A stretch of 64,000 bases of DNA from Bdellovibrionota bacterium (GTDB lineage Bacteria > Bdellovibrionota > Bdellovibrionia > Bdellovibrionales > Bdellovibrionaceae), in contig CAUJGP010000031.1 in NCBI GenBank assembly GCA_963170155.1, forward strand, positions 1-64,000, read 5' to 3'. Below the pieces are notes generated by a model. It ran no database searches and had not been told where the DNA came from. It worked only from the letters and a program-made list of their open reading frames with translations. This document shows, piece by piece, positions 46,401 through 54,331 of this stretch. The position numbers and the translations under genes are program-made. Every line of letters starts with the position of its first letter. Within the stretch, counting starts at the first letter, position 1.

Positions 46401-46985
46401 GAACTTTTGGGTTATTGGACTCAACGAGGAGAAAAATTACCACCATCCTTACAAGAAAATGTGCGGCAAAAAGACCAGGGTAAACCCCGAGTGATGCTGG
46501 TTGGAATCATTAGCGAGTTTCGTGATTTAATTACTAAAAAAGGAACCCGTATGGCCTTTGGTCGTTTGGAAGATTTGACGGGCAATGTGGAGCTCGTTAT
46601 TTTTCCGGATGTTTTTTCTAAAACAGAGCCTCTTTTTAAGGGAGAAAGACCTCTGTTAGTGGGTGGCTTCTTGGAAGTCGATCATCAGGTTCCTAAAATT
46701 ATTGTGGACACAGTGACGACGTTGGAAGAGATGCTTGTACAGATTCGCACAATGATTCTTCGCTTAAAGGATTGGTCTGAGGAAGATATGCTCCATCTCC
46801 ATAAGATATTGATGGAAAATCCAGGCTCGACCGAAGTCCTGTTTCAGATTGATTTACCGGAAATGAATAAAACGATTACCTTAAATACAGGTGACTCTTT
46901 AAAGGTTAAACTGGATAATGAGTTCATAGAAGGGCTGCGCCAACAGTTTGGGCGAACCGATTTTATTGAACTCAAAGGACGGTGA
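43446..46985 (+). CDS. dnaE: DNA polymerase III alpha subunit
   Basis: About 1179 residues from the ATG at 43446, the normal size for DnaE1. The replicative polymerase catalytic subunit. The N-terminal PHP domain begins FVHLHVHSEYSLLEAS. The polymerase core has GPGRGSGAGSLVAF, the catalytic aspartates in MPDFDIDFC, ARHAGIHAAGVII, and NKSHAAAYCVVAAHTAWLK. A helix-hairpin-helix region and an OB-fold (VMLVGIISEFRDLITKKGTRMAFGRLED, written in two halves) close the protein. It sits directly after guaA and two bases before the next gene. Confidence 0.97.
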   Translation: MSFVHLHVHSEYSLLEASIKVKSLVKKAAHFQMPAVALTDHGNMFGAIEFYFAAKDAGLNPLLGCEVYLAPGSRHQKSQDREGAKFPLRRLVLLAQNENGYRNLCQISTVGYQQGFYYKPRIDYEVLAEYSSDILCLTGGLMGEIPQAFLHESGEVALEKIRKLKEIFSDRLYLETNRTGLREWLQINPFLTEASKITGVPLVAANDVHYLVKEDQMAQEVMVCIGTNRTIQDDTRQRLGSDQFYLKSSEEMRSLYQDQMELCDRTLEIADRCKVSFKLKDAQGKPIYHLPSFPTLGGVSLSEEIRRLSYEGLDLRAKEAEARREPIPEKEIPAYHARLDYELQIIDRMGFNGYFLIVQDFINWAKSQEIPVGPGRGSGAGSLVAFCLRITDLDPLMHKLLFERFLNPERISMPDFDIDFCQDRRGEVIQYVIQKYSFESVSQIITYGKLQARAALRDVGRVLGMTFSEVDVVAKLMPDKLGITLKEALELEPRLREMMEMNPQVATMMDLAQRIEGLARHAGIHAAGVIIADGKLVAHAPLYRGADGENVVQYDMKHAEKIGLIKFDFLGLKTLTHIHNALTMIEQNHGKKIRPQDIPLSDSGIYSIMSKGDTAGIFQFEGEGISDAIRQIRPTSFGDITAINALYRPGPMAMIPEFAKRKNGEAPVEYLFQELREVLEETYGIIVYQEQVMAIASIIAGYSLGEADMLRRAMGKKIKEEMDKQRERFLRGAKDRGHDEKKSDELFDLMYKFADYGFNKSHAAAYCVVAAHTAWLKNYYPAEFFAALLSTEMGDTDKVVKYSKDAQRHGIEVVPPHVNYSNYQFAVHENKIYFGLGAIKGVGQAAVESILETRALKSNRKFETLEDFFESVDLRRINKKVIECLVKAGALDHFGPHRAQLFTQYTKFMEHVERKKRESEFGQLSLFEIMDEEDQDHTVALDPVKPWGRLGRLALEKEVLGFYLSDHPLQGTSSLSSVWKTCDISELLGYWTQRGEKLPPSLQENVRQKDQGKPRVMLVGIISEFRDLITKKGTRMAFGRLEDLTGNVELVIFPDVFSKTEPLFKGERPLLVGGFLEVDHQVPKIIVDTVTTLEEMLVQIRTMILRLKDWSEEDMLHLHKILMENPGSTEVLFQIDLPEMNKTITLNTGDSLKVKLDNEFIEGLRQQFGRTDFIELKGR

Positions 46986-46987
46986 GA

Positions 46988-48382
46988 ATGCGCAATTTTA
47001 TTCAAAACTATTTTTTTTCGGGTTCTGGAGTTATCGTATTCTGTCATGTGCTGGCTTTAAGTCTTGGTGTTGGAGCGAAAGAAAAAACAAATCTTATTGC
47101 TTTAAATGAGTTTTCTCAGGAAGAAGATGCCCGATTGTTAGATACTTTTTCAGAGGACGACGAAGAGAGTACTGTGCGAAGACCGTCGTCTTTGTCTTCT
47201 CAAGATGAGGATTTACGGTCTCCGGATGCTCTTCCCAGTGCCTCCTGGAATCAAAACAAGAGTGTGATGCTACCGGCGGGAGTGGAAGAAAAAACATATG
47301 AAGGAGTTTCAAAAGCTGAAAGTCCAAGTCTTGCTCGTAAAAAATTGATTGAAGAGGCGACTACTAAAATTTCAGAAGAAGCTGTTCAGTCCATTATTGG
47401 GGAGGCGCGATTCAAGAAAAACAAATCAATTATCAATGATAAAATTTTAAAGCAGTCCAGTCGTTATATTCCAGTGATAAAGACTGGGGATTTAATAAAA
47501 TTAACGGAAGGACATAAACTGGCGGTGACATTGCAAGTGAACTCCAAGGTTCTTGAGTTGATGTTGCAGGAGCAAGGTTTGCTTTATGATAATGAGACAT
47601 CTCCAATGATGATACCTTTTGTCGTTATTGAGGATCAGATTTCAGGAGATAGTTTTCGGTGGTGGCGGTCCAAGAACAGCTCGCGCATGCAGGCGATGAA
47701 TGATTATCTTGAAAAACAGATTCAAAATTCATTTTTCAGCTCTGGTTTTTTTGTGCAAAAGCCAATGGCTTCTCAGATGCAGTTGATGATTCCAAGCGCT
47801 TTTCAGCAGGAGTCATTAGCTCCAGATCAAATACAGTCTTTAGCTAAAAGGTGGAATATTCCCATTACGCTTGTTGGCGATCTTTCAATCAAAAAGGCTG
47901 AGAGATCTACAGACACAGCAGTCATTGAGCTGCGCTTGATGTTAACACAGGTGAGCTCAGGTCGCATTCTTGCTCAGTTGAACCGTCAGAGCAAATTAGC
48001 GAAAAATGAAACGGTAGAGCTTGCGAATTTACGAAAACAACTAGGATTTGTAACTCAGGCTTTAAAAGATTTGAGCCTTCAATTGCAAGAAGCTTGGCAA
48101 AAGGGGGCTTTATCATCCACTTTAGTGCAGCTTGAAGTTCAAGGTCCTTTGGGGTTAGGTAAATATGAATTGTTTAAAAACTCATTAAAGGCGACAAATC
48201 GATCAATTCGCCAAGTAAAAGAACGTTTGATTACGGGTCAGAGTGTTTTCTTTGAATTAGAAATTAATGGTTCGGTTCAGGATCTTGTCTCAGGATTTAA
48301 GCCGGTGAATGCTGGGGATCAAATCTATAAATTCAAAGGCGTTGATGCGGCTAATGGAAAATTGCTCTTAGCTCCTGAGTGA
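46988..48382 (+). CDS. Secreted protein of unknown function, FlgT/LPP20-like N-terminal half (tentative)
   Basis: About 464 residues from the ATG at 46988, with AAGGA seven bases upstream. A signal peptide (about 1-29) is followed by an acidic, Ser-rich region. Then comes a segment YEGVSKAESPSLARKKL, EEATTKISEEAVQSIIGE, KQSSRYIPVIKTGDL. The pattern of Ala-rich helix then Tyr-rich strand recalls FlgT or LPP20-type periplasmic domains; this is a weak resemblance. A second domain (about 230-360) looks like a TolB-N-like alpha/beta fold. It starts two bases after dnaE and probably ends the operon, facing the FecR-like gene with only 23 bases between. Confidence 0.6.
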   Translation: MRNFIQNYFFSGSGVIVFCHVLALSLGVGAKEKTNLIALNEFSQEEDARLLDTFSEDDEESTVRRPSSLSSQDEDLRSPDALPSASWNQNKSVMLPAGVEEKTYEGVSKAESPSLARKKLIEEATTKISEEAVQSIIGEARFKKNKSIINDKILKQSSRYIPVIKTGDLIKLTEGHKLAVTLQVNSKVLELMLQEQGLLYDNETSPMMIPFVVIEDQISGDSFRWWRSKNSSRMQAMNDYLEKQIQNSFFSSGFFVQKPMASQMQLMIPSAFQQESLAPDQIQSLAKRWNIPITLVGDLSIKKAERSTDTAVIELRLMLTQVSSGRILAQLNRQSKLAKNETVELANLRKQLGFVTQALKDLSLQLQEAWQKGALSSTLVQLEVQGPLGLGKYELFKNSLKATNRSIRQVKERLITGQSVFFELEINGSVQDLVSGFKPVNAGDQIYKFKGVDAANGKLLLAPE

Positions 48383-48405
48383 GGGAAAGCTTTTAAGTTC
48401 AAATT

Positions 48406-49350
48406 TCATTCTAAATTTTTATCAAAACGAAGAGGAAGAAGTGTAGAGACCTTGGGCCCCTGAAAAGGTTGAAAATCCGTTCTTTTAATTACTTGGGTCA
48501 CGCAATTGTGAAATTTTTGGTCTTTAATTTCTGAATCAAGAATCATGAGATCTTCAACTTTTCCATAATTATTCACTGTGAAATGGATGCTGATTTTTCC
48601 TTGTGAGATTTCTGTATTGTCATTCTTTTTTTGAATCAAGGAAGAGTAACAACGGAACAGATGATTCTTTTGTCGCGAGACGCGATCGGAGATCATGGAT
48701 CGAATTTGAACCTTAAAACTTTTAACTTGTTTTTCAGACAAGGATGCAAGGGGATCTTGAGATAAACGAAGAGGAGTTGAAGATGCAGGCGCTGGTGGTA
48801 ATGAAGAAGCCGGAGCGGTTACATCTCCTTCAAAGCCAGTTATTACAGGATGTTGATTTGGAACAGGCATGACAGATTTTATGGTATCAAGAGATTGAGG
48901 ATCAATCCAAATAGTATCTTCGCGATTTAGTCCCACATATCCCTGAAGGGATTTATCTTGTCCTCCTTGTGAAATCAAAACAGAATTAGGTTCTCCCTCT
49001 CTAAGGACTTCAATTTCACCTTTTCGAAGAGTTATAAGTGTTGCATTCGCTTTACGGATAAAAGTCACAAAAGTGCTAGGTTGCAGGCGAATTTCAGCTC
49101 CACGCTTAAATCTCACGATCATTTCACCATCAGTTCCAGTGGCTAGTGATTCATTGATTCTGAGGGGTTGAAGTTTTTTTGGTGTTTTATTCTCGGAAAG
49201 AGATTTTTTAGAAATCCATTCGCCACTCCCTTTACTTGAACGTACTGTCGCTAAGATATCAGCTTGTCTTGCCTTTAAGAGCCCTAAATACTGAGGCCAA
49301 TAAAGCGCCAATCCAAGCATTAAAAAACTACTAAGCAAAAAGTACTTCAT
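48406..49350 (-). CDS. FecR-domain protein with AgmX/PglI-type C-terminal domain
   Basis: A 314-residue protein with one N-terminal membrane helix or signal anchor. Residues about 60-140 match the FecR sensor fold (LQPLRINESLATGTDGEMIVRFKRGAEIRLQPST, shown in two parts as LATGTDGEMIVRF and GAEIRLQPSTFVTF). After a Pro/Ala/Ser linker, residues about 220-314 match the TonB-like AgmX/PglI C-terminal domain: LFRCYSSLIQKK, GKISIHFTVNNYGKVEDLMILDS, CVTQVIKRTDFQPFQGP. Such proteins act at the envelope in myxobacteria and relatives, with unclear roles. It is convergent with the dnaE operon. Confidence 0.75.
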   Translation of the reverse strand: MKYFLLSSFLMLGLALYWPQYLGLLKARQADILATVRSSKGSGEWISKKSLSENKTPKKLQPLRINESLATGTDGEMIVRFKRGAEIRLQPSTFVTFIRKANATLITLRKGEIEVLREGEPNSVLISQGGQDKSLQGYVGLNREDTIWIDPQSLDTIKSVMPVPNQHPVITGFEGDVTAPASSLPPAPASSTPLRLSQDPLASLSEKQVKSFKVQIRSMISDRVSRQKNHLFRCYSSLIQKKNDNTEISQGKISIHFTVNNYGKVEDLMILDSEIKDQKFHNCVTQVIKRTDFQPFQGPKVSTLLPLRFDKNLE

Positions 49351-49540
49351 ATTTAGATTATGAATCAGATTTTATAGGGCTGTCACGAACCCTATTCTTT
49401 AGAAGGAGACTCCTCATCGGAAGTCTTGCTTTCAGAGAAATTAAAAAAATAACACTAAAGAACCAACCTTTAATGAATATGTCGCTCTTGAGAAGCTGAC
49501 GAATTATGAACTCAAAAGATTTTTCTTTGGTCTAATGGAC

Positions 49541-49903
49541 TTATTTGGTGGGTTGCTCTTGGGGAGGTTGAGTAGTTTCTGCTCCTGGTGCCATAGATTC
49601 AGCGGGAGGAGCCGTTTCTGGACTCATTTGAGTTGGAGCTTGGACAGGCATTCCATCAACTACAGATTTTGTAGATCGTCCGGTTATCATGGACAGACCA
49701 ATACAGGTTATTGCAAAGGCAATGGCAAACCATTTTGTCAGTTTAGCGGCTAAGCTTGTTGCACCTGCGGCTCCTAAAACAGAACTGGAGTTTCCACCAC
49801 CACCAAAAACACCCATGCCACCACCTTTAGAATCTTGAACAAGAACCAAAGCGATTAGAGAAATTGTTATAATAATGTGCAGTATTGTAAGAAAAGTAAC
49901 CAT
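49541..49903 (-). CDS. secG: Preprotein translocase subunit SecG
   Basis: About 120 residues; I chose the ATG at 49903 (MVTFLTILHIIITISLIALVLVQ), after GGAGG. An ATG at 49912 is too close to that site, and a frame to 49936 is also open. Two membrane helices surround the conserved DSKGGGMGVFGGGG loop, and the tail is Pro/Ala/Gln-rich and cytoplasmic or disordered. SecG assists SecYE in protein export, consistent with the many exported proteins here. It follows the aspartate kinase gene on the same strand. Confidence 0.93.
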   Translation of the reverse strand: MVTFLTILHIIITISLIALVLVQDSKGGGMGVFGGGGNSSSVLGAAGATSLAAKLTKWFAIAFAITCIGLSMITGRSTKSVVDGMPVQAPTQMSPETAPPAESMAPGAETTQPPQEQPTK

Positions 49904-50012
49904 CGAATTCATGCCTCCAAACAGCAGTTCAATCAACCTTAATAGACTAGACTAGTCAATGGTTTAATTCGCTAGTTTCGCAAAATAGGAAGAATATCTT
50001 AGGAGATTTTCT

Positions 50013-51218
50013 TTATTTAATCAGTTGATGGAGTTTTTGAAGGGCGAATTCTCTTTGATTTTCAAGCAGTAAAAGAGTGCAGCTCATCCCAGAAAGCCAA
50101 AGACGGAGGGGTTGAATATTGATATCGACCAGGCTCTGCAAAATTTGATGAGCTGTTTCTGGAGTTGAGGCTCCCGTGCAGGTGGCTGTGACTGTGCAAT
50201 AGTGTTCACCGATAACAGAGAATTCTTGAAGGTCTCTTCTAATGGATTGCAGCACCTCTTGAGGACCAGTGAGATAGAGATGAGATATTTTTGAGGTAGA
50301 AGGATTGGTCTCTGTCGTTAAAAGCTGAGGAAAGGGGATTTCTTTGGCATTCAACTCTTGTTTTAATTTTTCAAGGTCCTCAGAAAGAGAGGAGCCTGTG
50401 AGCTCTAATTTTAAAACATCAGAATGAGAATTCAGGGAAAGAATTTGAGTGCTTTCAAACATAAAGGTCTCCTCGGGCTGATCGTGATAATGGGTGATCC
50501 AGGTTCCCAATTGAACATCATGAGCAGGTCCAATATAAAGTGGAACACTTCGTTGGTAAGCCAATTCCACAGAGCGATAGTGCAAAACCTTAGCTCCCCA
50601 AAATGTCATTTCTAATAACTGTTGATAAGTGAGTTGATGCAAAGGCTTTGCTTGTGAATATAGTTTAGGGTCTGTCGTGAATACTCCTGGGACTTCTTTA
50701 AGAATTTCACAGTGATTGGCTTGAAGTGCAGCGGCAAGAGCCACGGCAGTGGTGTCGGTACCTCCGCGTCCAAGGGTTGTGACTTCTTTGGTTTTAGGAG
50801 AAACTCCCTGAAAACCAGCAACAATAACCACTTGATTTTGTTTAATGGCTTCTCTCACTCGAGGGCATTGAATGTCGGTAATGAGGGCATTGGAGTGAGA
50901 ATCATTTGTTAATACTCCAGCTTGAGATCCTGTAAAGCTAATTGCGGGACAGTTAAGATCGTTCAGTGCAAGACTGAGGAGCGCCATGCTGATGCGTTCC
51001 CCTGTAGATAGAAGCATATCAAGCTCTCGGCGTTTTGGCTTAGAACTGACTTGTTGAGCGAGATGAATAAGATCATTCGTTGTTTGCCCCATTGCACTGA
51101 CGCTTACAATAAGTTTATCACCCCGCTGATGACTTTTATAAAGACTTTGAGCCACTTGCTTTATTTTTTCGGGAGTTGTGAGAGTGGCTCCACCATATTT
51201 TTTAACAATTGTTTTCAT
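50013..51218 (-). CDS. lysC: Aspartate kinase
   Basis: A 401-residue enzyme phosphorylating aspartate at the entry to Lys, Thr, Met and DAP synthesis. Kinase motifs: KYGGATL (usually KFGGTS), the STGERIS helix, VAGFQGVS, LGRGGTDTTAVALAAAL, and LKEVPGVFTTDPK (usually DVDGVYTADPR). The C-terminal 130 residues are a diverged pair of ACT domains that would bind an amino-acid effector. The altered motifs mark a sub-branch of the family rather than loss of activity. It starts just after the transglycosylase gene (3 bases). Confidence 0.92.
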   Translation of the reverse strand: MKTIVKKYGGATLTTPEKIKQVAQSLYKSHQRGDKLIVSVSAMGQTTNDLIHLAQQVSSKPKRRELDMLLSTGERISMALLSLALNDLNCPAISFTGSQAGVLTNDSHSNALITDIQCPRVREAIKQNQVVIVAGFQGVSPKTKEVTTLGRGGTDTTAVALAAALQANHCEILKEVPGVFTTDPKLYSQAKPLHQLTYQQLLEMTFWGAKVLHYRSVELAYQRSVPLYIGPAHDVQLGTWITHYHDQPEETFMFESTQILSLNSHSDVLKLELTGSSLSEDLEKLKQELNAKEIPFPQLLTTETNPSTSKISHLYLTGPQEVLQSIRRDLQEFSVIGEHYCTVTATCTGASTPETAHQILQSLVDINIQPLRLWLSGMSCTLLLLENQREFALQKLHQLIK

Positions 51219-51221
51219 TAT

Positions 51222-52142
51222 TTAGTCCATTGCCACATTTTTTGCTGATTGTGCAATGAATTGTTTTGCTAAAGTAAGAGAACCATAAGGAACATGGATG
51301 GGGTGATTCAAGGCTTCTTTGGGAATAAAACCTACTTTTAACTCTGTATTGAGATCTCTCAAGGATTGTCGTGTTACATTGAGAAAATCCGCAAGATCAT
51401 CTAGCTTTGTACCGCCAGGAACATTGATGACTTGGTACTGTAAAGGTTCAAGGGCTTGGATGGAGCGGAAACCATAGAGGGTGGGGGCTTTAGCTACAAG
51501 CATGGCCGCTAATAACTTAGGAACATATTCGGCTGTTTCAGAGGGGAGCGCTTTGAGTTCAATAAGCTTCCAATAGTCCTTGGTACGATGTTTTTGAATC
51601 AGTCTTCGAAGGCCATTTTCTCCCATATTATAACTAGCAGCCACGAGGTACCAAGAGTCGAACTCATTGTATAAATCACTCACGTAACGAATTGCCGCTC
51701 GAGTGCTTTTCTTAAAATCTCGTCGTTCATCAAGCCACCATAGGGTTCTTAAACCATAGCGATTCCCTGTTGATTCGATGAACTGCCAAGGACCCACAGC
51801 TTCTGCTGAACTGGTGGCATGAGGGGCGAAGCCACTTTCTATCATCACCATGTAGGCTAAATCTTTGGGAAGTTTATTTCGTTCGAGTTCTCGTTGGATC
51901 ATTGGAAAAAATTTGTAGGATCGTTCTAACCATTTCTTGAAAGTTCTTTGTCCATTGGTTTGGTAATACTTAATCCAGCGAGCTACCTGGGGATTATAAG
52001 TAACGGGGATATCAAAAATAGGAGAGGGAGGAGTTGTGTGAAGGGCTTCTGAAAGTATTGGTTTTTCAATAGTGAGAGACTTAGGAATCGGAGCTGCCAG
52101 AGAGAGAGAGCTAAAAAACAATAAAAAAGCAGTGAACTTCAT
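51222..52142 (-). CDS. MltD-like membrane-bound lytic murein transglycosylase
   Basis: About 306 residues from the ATG at 52142, chosen because it opens directly with a signal peptide (MKFTAFLLFFSSLSLAAP); a frame to 52166 is also open. The SLT domain contains the catalytic Glu in MVMIESGFAPHATSSAEAVGPWQFIESTGNRYGL (cited in parts: IESGF, SAEAVGPWQF, AASYNMGENGL). A LysM-like segment (VPGGTKLDDLADFLNVTRQSLRDLN) binds peptidoglycan. It cleaves glycan strands in the periplasm. It is divergent from the flagellar cluster, whose FlgJ has no muramidase, so a role in rod assembly is possible but not shown. Confidence 0.88.
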   Translation of the reverse strand: MKFTAFLLFFSSLSLAAPIPKSLTIEKPILSEALHTTPPSPIFDIPVTYNPQVARWIKYYQTNGQRTFKKWLERSYKFFPMIQRELERNKLPKDLAYMVMIESGFAPHATSSAEAVGPWQFIESTGNRYGLRTLWWLDERRDFKKSTRAAIRYVSDLYNEFDSWYLVAASYNMGENGLRRLIQKHRTKDYWKLIELKALPSETAEYVPKLLAAMLVAKAPTLYGFRSIQALEPLQYQVINVPGGTKLDDLADFLNVTRQSLRDLNTELKVGFIPKEALNHPIHVPYGSLTLAKQFIAQSAKNVAMD

Positions 52143-52399
52143 AAAACAAGTATTAGTGATAAGCATAGAGGGGTCGAGGGAATTGTTTTATTTTGATAAA
52201 TCGTAGACTAAGGGCCACCAGACTTTAGAAGGGAGAGCGGCCACCTTTTTGACATGGGTGAGATTGAAAATTGACGTTGCAAGGGCCAAGAGGCTGGATC
52301 AAGATCTTGTGCTTTCGATTTTTTTATTTCATGGAGCTGATCAATACAATGGGTTTCTTTCAACCAGTACCGTCACACTTTACGTATGAATCAATCAAA

Positions 52400-52466
52400 G
52401 CATTGCATGTCAGCAACTTTGAATTGTGGCATTAAAGTTGCTTTATTTATATGTGGCATACAATGC
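52400..52466. repeat. Nested inverted repeat around the flgF promoter
   Basis: AGCAACTTT (52412-52420) and AAAGTTGCT (52434-52442) are perfect 9-bp arms around 13 bases. Outside them GCATTGCATGTCA (from 52400) and the complement of TGGCATACAATGC (to 52466) match at 11 of 13 positions. The right inner arm overlaps the -12 element of the sigma-54 site. It may bind a regulator or form a cruciform. Confidence 0.55.
52427..52442 (+). promoter_or_regulatory. Sigma-54 (RpoN) promoter upstream of flgF
   Basis: TGGCAT-TAAAG-TTGCT matches the -24/-12 consensus TGGCAY-N5-TTGCW at every position, with GG and GC separated by ten bases. It lies about 225 bases upstream of flgF and points at the flagellar cluster. 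Sigma-54 control of rod and ring genes is common, through an enhancer-binding activator; none is encoded here. The rest of 52167-52667 contains no gene I can support. Confidence 0.7.
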
Positions 52467-52667
52467 TATTTGTTTTGGTCAGATCAAGATTGTGCACTTT
52501 GAGCCTGTTGAAGATGATCGTGCATTTCTACGGTAATCCCAATCAGTGATGAGGGGGGAGAGCAGAATTTGCAAAAGCAAACGGCAGAGAATGGATAGAA
52601 CTTGAGTCTATGGAGCAGATAAAGAGTGTGGAAGCAGTTTTGCTAACTCTTATTAAAGGATTGAGGC

Positions 52668-53486
52668 ATGAGTATTAAAGGGTTGTACACAGCCGTGAGT
52701 GGTTCTATGGCGCAAAACTTGAGACTAGAGACGACGGCGAACAATTTAAGTAATGTGAATACGCCTGGCTTTAAAAAAGACTCTCAGGTTTTTCGCGAGT
52801 ACCTGACCGCTAATGAAAAACCACCTGATGTGATACAAGTTCCAAAGGTCCCAGCATCGATTGAGAGTTTTTATGATATGCAAGGCACGGATAAAAGTTA
52901 CGTCGACACGCTGGGAACTTATTCTGATTTTTCACAAGGTGGTTTAAAGCAAACTGGGAACAAACTTGATTTGGCCATTGATGGTTCTGGTTTTTTTGAA
53001 GTGGCGACGCCAAAAGGGGTTCGATTTACTCGCAATGGTTCCTTTAGCCTCGATGGGCAAGGGCAGCTCGTTACAAAAGAAGGATGGCCTGTCTTAAGAA
53101 AAGCGGACGCAGGTATTCCTCCCGAACAAAGAACCATAAAGTTATTGGAGGGAGTGGCGAGTGGATCACTGGCAATTTCAGAGTTTGGTGAGGTCAGTAT
53201 TGATGGAGAGAGTTTAGGACAGATTTCTTTGGTTGAATTTGCCGATAGAAATGTTCTGACCAAAGAAGGATCTTCTGTTTATGGCCTTAAACCTAATCAT
53301 AATCAACAGTTTACGAGCGTGGAAAGGCCAAGCCTCAAACAAGGGTTTATTGAAACAAGTAATGTGAATATTATTCAAGAAATGACGGATATGATCAGTG
53401 CCACTCGTTTATTCGATAGCACTCAAAAAGCGATTCAGGCTTATGATTCAATGGCAGATAAGCTAGTGAACGTAGTTCCTAAATAA
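52668..53486 (+). CDS. flgF: Flagellar basal-body rod protein FlgF
   Basis: A 272-residue proximal rod protein. It has the N-terminal rod/hook signature GLYTAVSGSMAQNLRLETTANNLSNVNTPGFK (seen at residues 5-36; core TANNLSNVNTPGFKK), the central LDLAIDGSGFFEV and RNGSFSLDGQGQLV, and the C-terminal helix VNIIQEMTDMISATRLFDSTQKAIQAYD. It is assembled through the flagellar export apparatus. AAAGGA precedes the ATG. flgG follows after 53 bases. Confidence 0.94.
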   Translation: MSIKGLYTAVSGSMAQNLRLETTANNLSNVNTPGFKKDSQVFREYLTANEKPPDVIQVPKVPASIESFYDMQGTDKSYVDTLGTYSDFSQGGLKQTGNKLDLAIDGSGFFEVATPKGVRFTRNGSFSLDGQGQLVTKEGWPVLRKADAGIPPEQRTIKLLEGVASGSLAISEFGEVSIDGESLGQISLVEFADRNVLTKEGSSVYGLKPNHNQQFTSVERPSLKQGFIETSNVNIIQEMTDMISATRLFDSTQKAIQAYDSMADKLVNVVPK

Positions 53487-53539
53487 AATGAATTTGAATC
53501 AATTTTAAAGGGCGGTTTCTTTAACATGGAGAGTGAAAA

Positions 53540-54325
53540 ATGCTAAAAAGTCTGAATACAGCAGCAACAGGAATGCAAGCACAGCAAAATAATTTGGATG
53601 TCATTGCCAATAATCTAGCGAATGTGAACACTTCAGGCTTTAAAAAATCACGAGCTGAATTTGAGGATCTTATGTATCATACAGTGAAAGAACCGGGAGC
53701 TGCGACAGGACTAACATCGGTCTCTCCTACGGGAGTTCAAACGGGCCTAGGAGTAAGAACGGCGGCAATTCAAAAAGATTTTGATCAAGGATCTGCTTTG
53801 GTAACAAAGAATCCTTTAGATTTACAGATCGAAGGAAGTGGTTTTTTTCAAATTATGACAGAAGATGGTCAGGTGGCTTATACCCGGGATGGCGCATTTA
53901 AAAAAGATCCCACTGGAAGAATGGTGGATAAAAATGGCAACACTCTGCAGCCTGAAATAACCATTCCACCCAATGCGCAAGCTGTGGAGATTTCATCGTC
54001 GGGAGAAGTAAGTGTGACTTTGAATCAGCAAAGTGTTCCTCAACAGATTGGCCAAATTGATATTGTCACTTTTATTAATCCTTCAGGGTTGAAATCAATC
54101 GGTAAAAATTTGTTCACTCAAACGGGCGCGAGTGGTGTTCCTACTACGGTAAGGCCTGGGTTGAATGGTTCAGGCTATCTTGCTCAAGGGCAATTAGAAG
54201 GAAGCAATGTCAATATTGTGGATGAAATGGTGAATATGATCACGGCGCAAAGGGCTTACGAGACCAATTCCAAGGTGATCCAATCAGCGGATCAGATGCT
54301 TCAATCTGTCAATAGCTTAAGGTAA
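53540..54325 (+). CDS. flgG: Flagellar distal rod protein FlgG
   Basis: A 261-residue protein of the usual FlgG length. It opens MLKSLNTAATGMQAQQNNLDV, followed by IANNLANVNTSGFKKSRAEF. DLQIEGSGFFQI and YTRDGAFKKD are in the middle, and the C-terminus GSNVNIVDEMVNMITAQRAYETNSKVI is strongly conserved. It forms the drive-shaft rod crossing peptidoglycan and the L and P rings. flgA begins six bases after its stop. Confidence 0.97.
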   Translation: MLKSLNTAATGMQAQQNNLDVIANNLANVNTSGFKKSRAEFEDLMYHTVKEPGAATGLTSVSPTGVQTGLGVRTAAIQKDFDQGSALVTKNPLDLQIEGSGFFQIMTEDGQVAYTRDGAFKKDPTGRMVDKNGNTLQPEITIPPNAQAVEISSSGEVSVTLNQQSVPQQIGQIDIVTFINPSGLKSIGKNLFTQTGASGVPTTVRPGLNGSGYLAQGQLEGSNVNIVDEMVNMITAQRAYETNSKVIQSADQMLQSVNSLR

Positions 54326-54331
54326 GTACTT

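Noticed and set aside
52451-52466. A second TGGCAT...TGC sequence as another sigma-54 promoter
   Set aside because: GG and GC are only eight bases apart, not the required ten; it is instead the outer arm of the inverted repeat.
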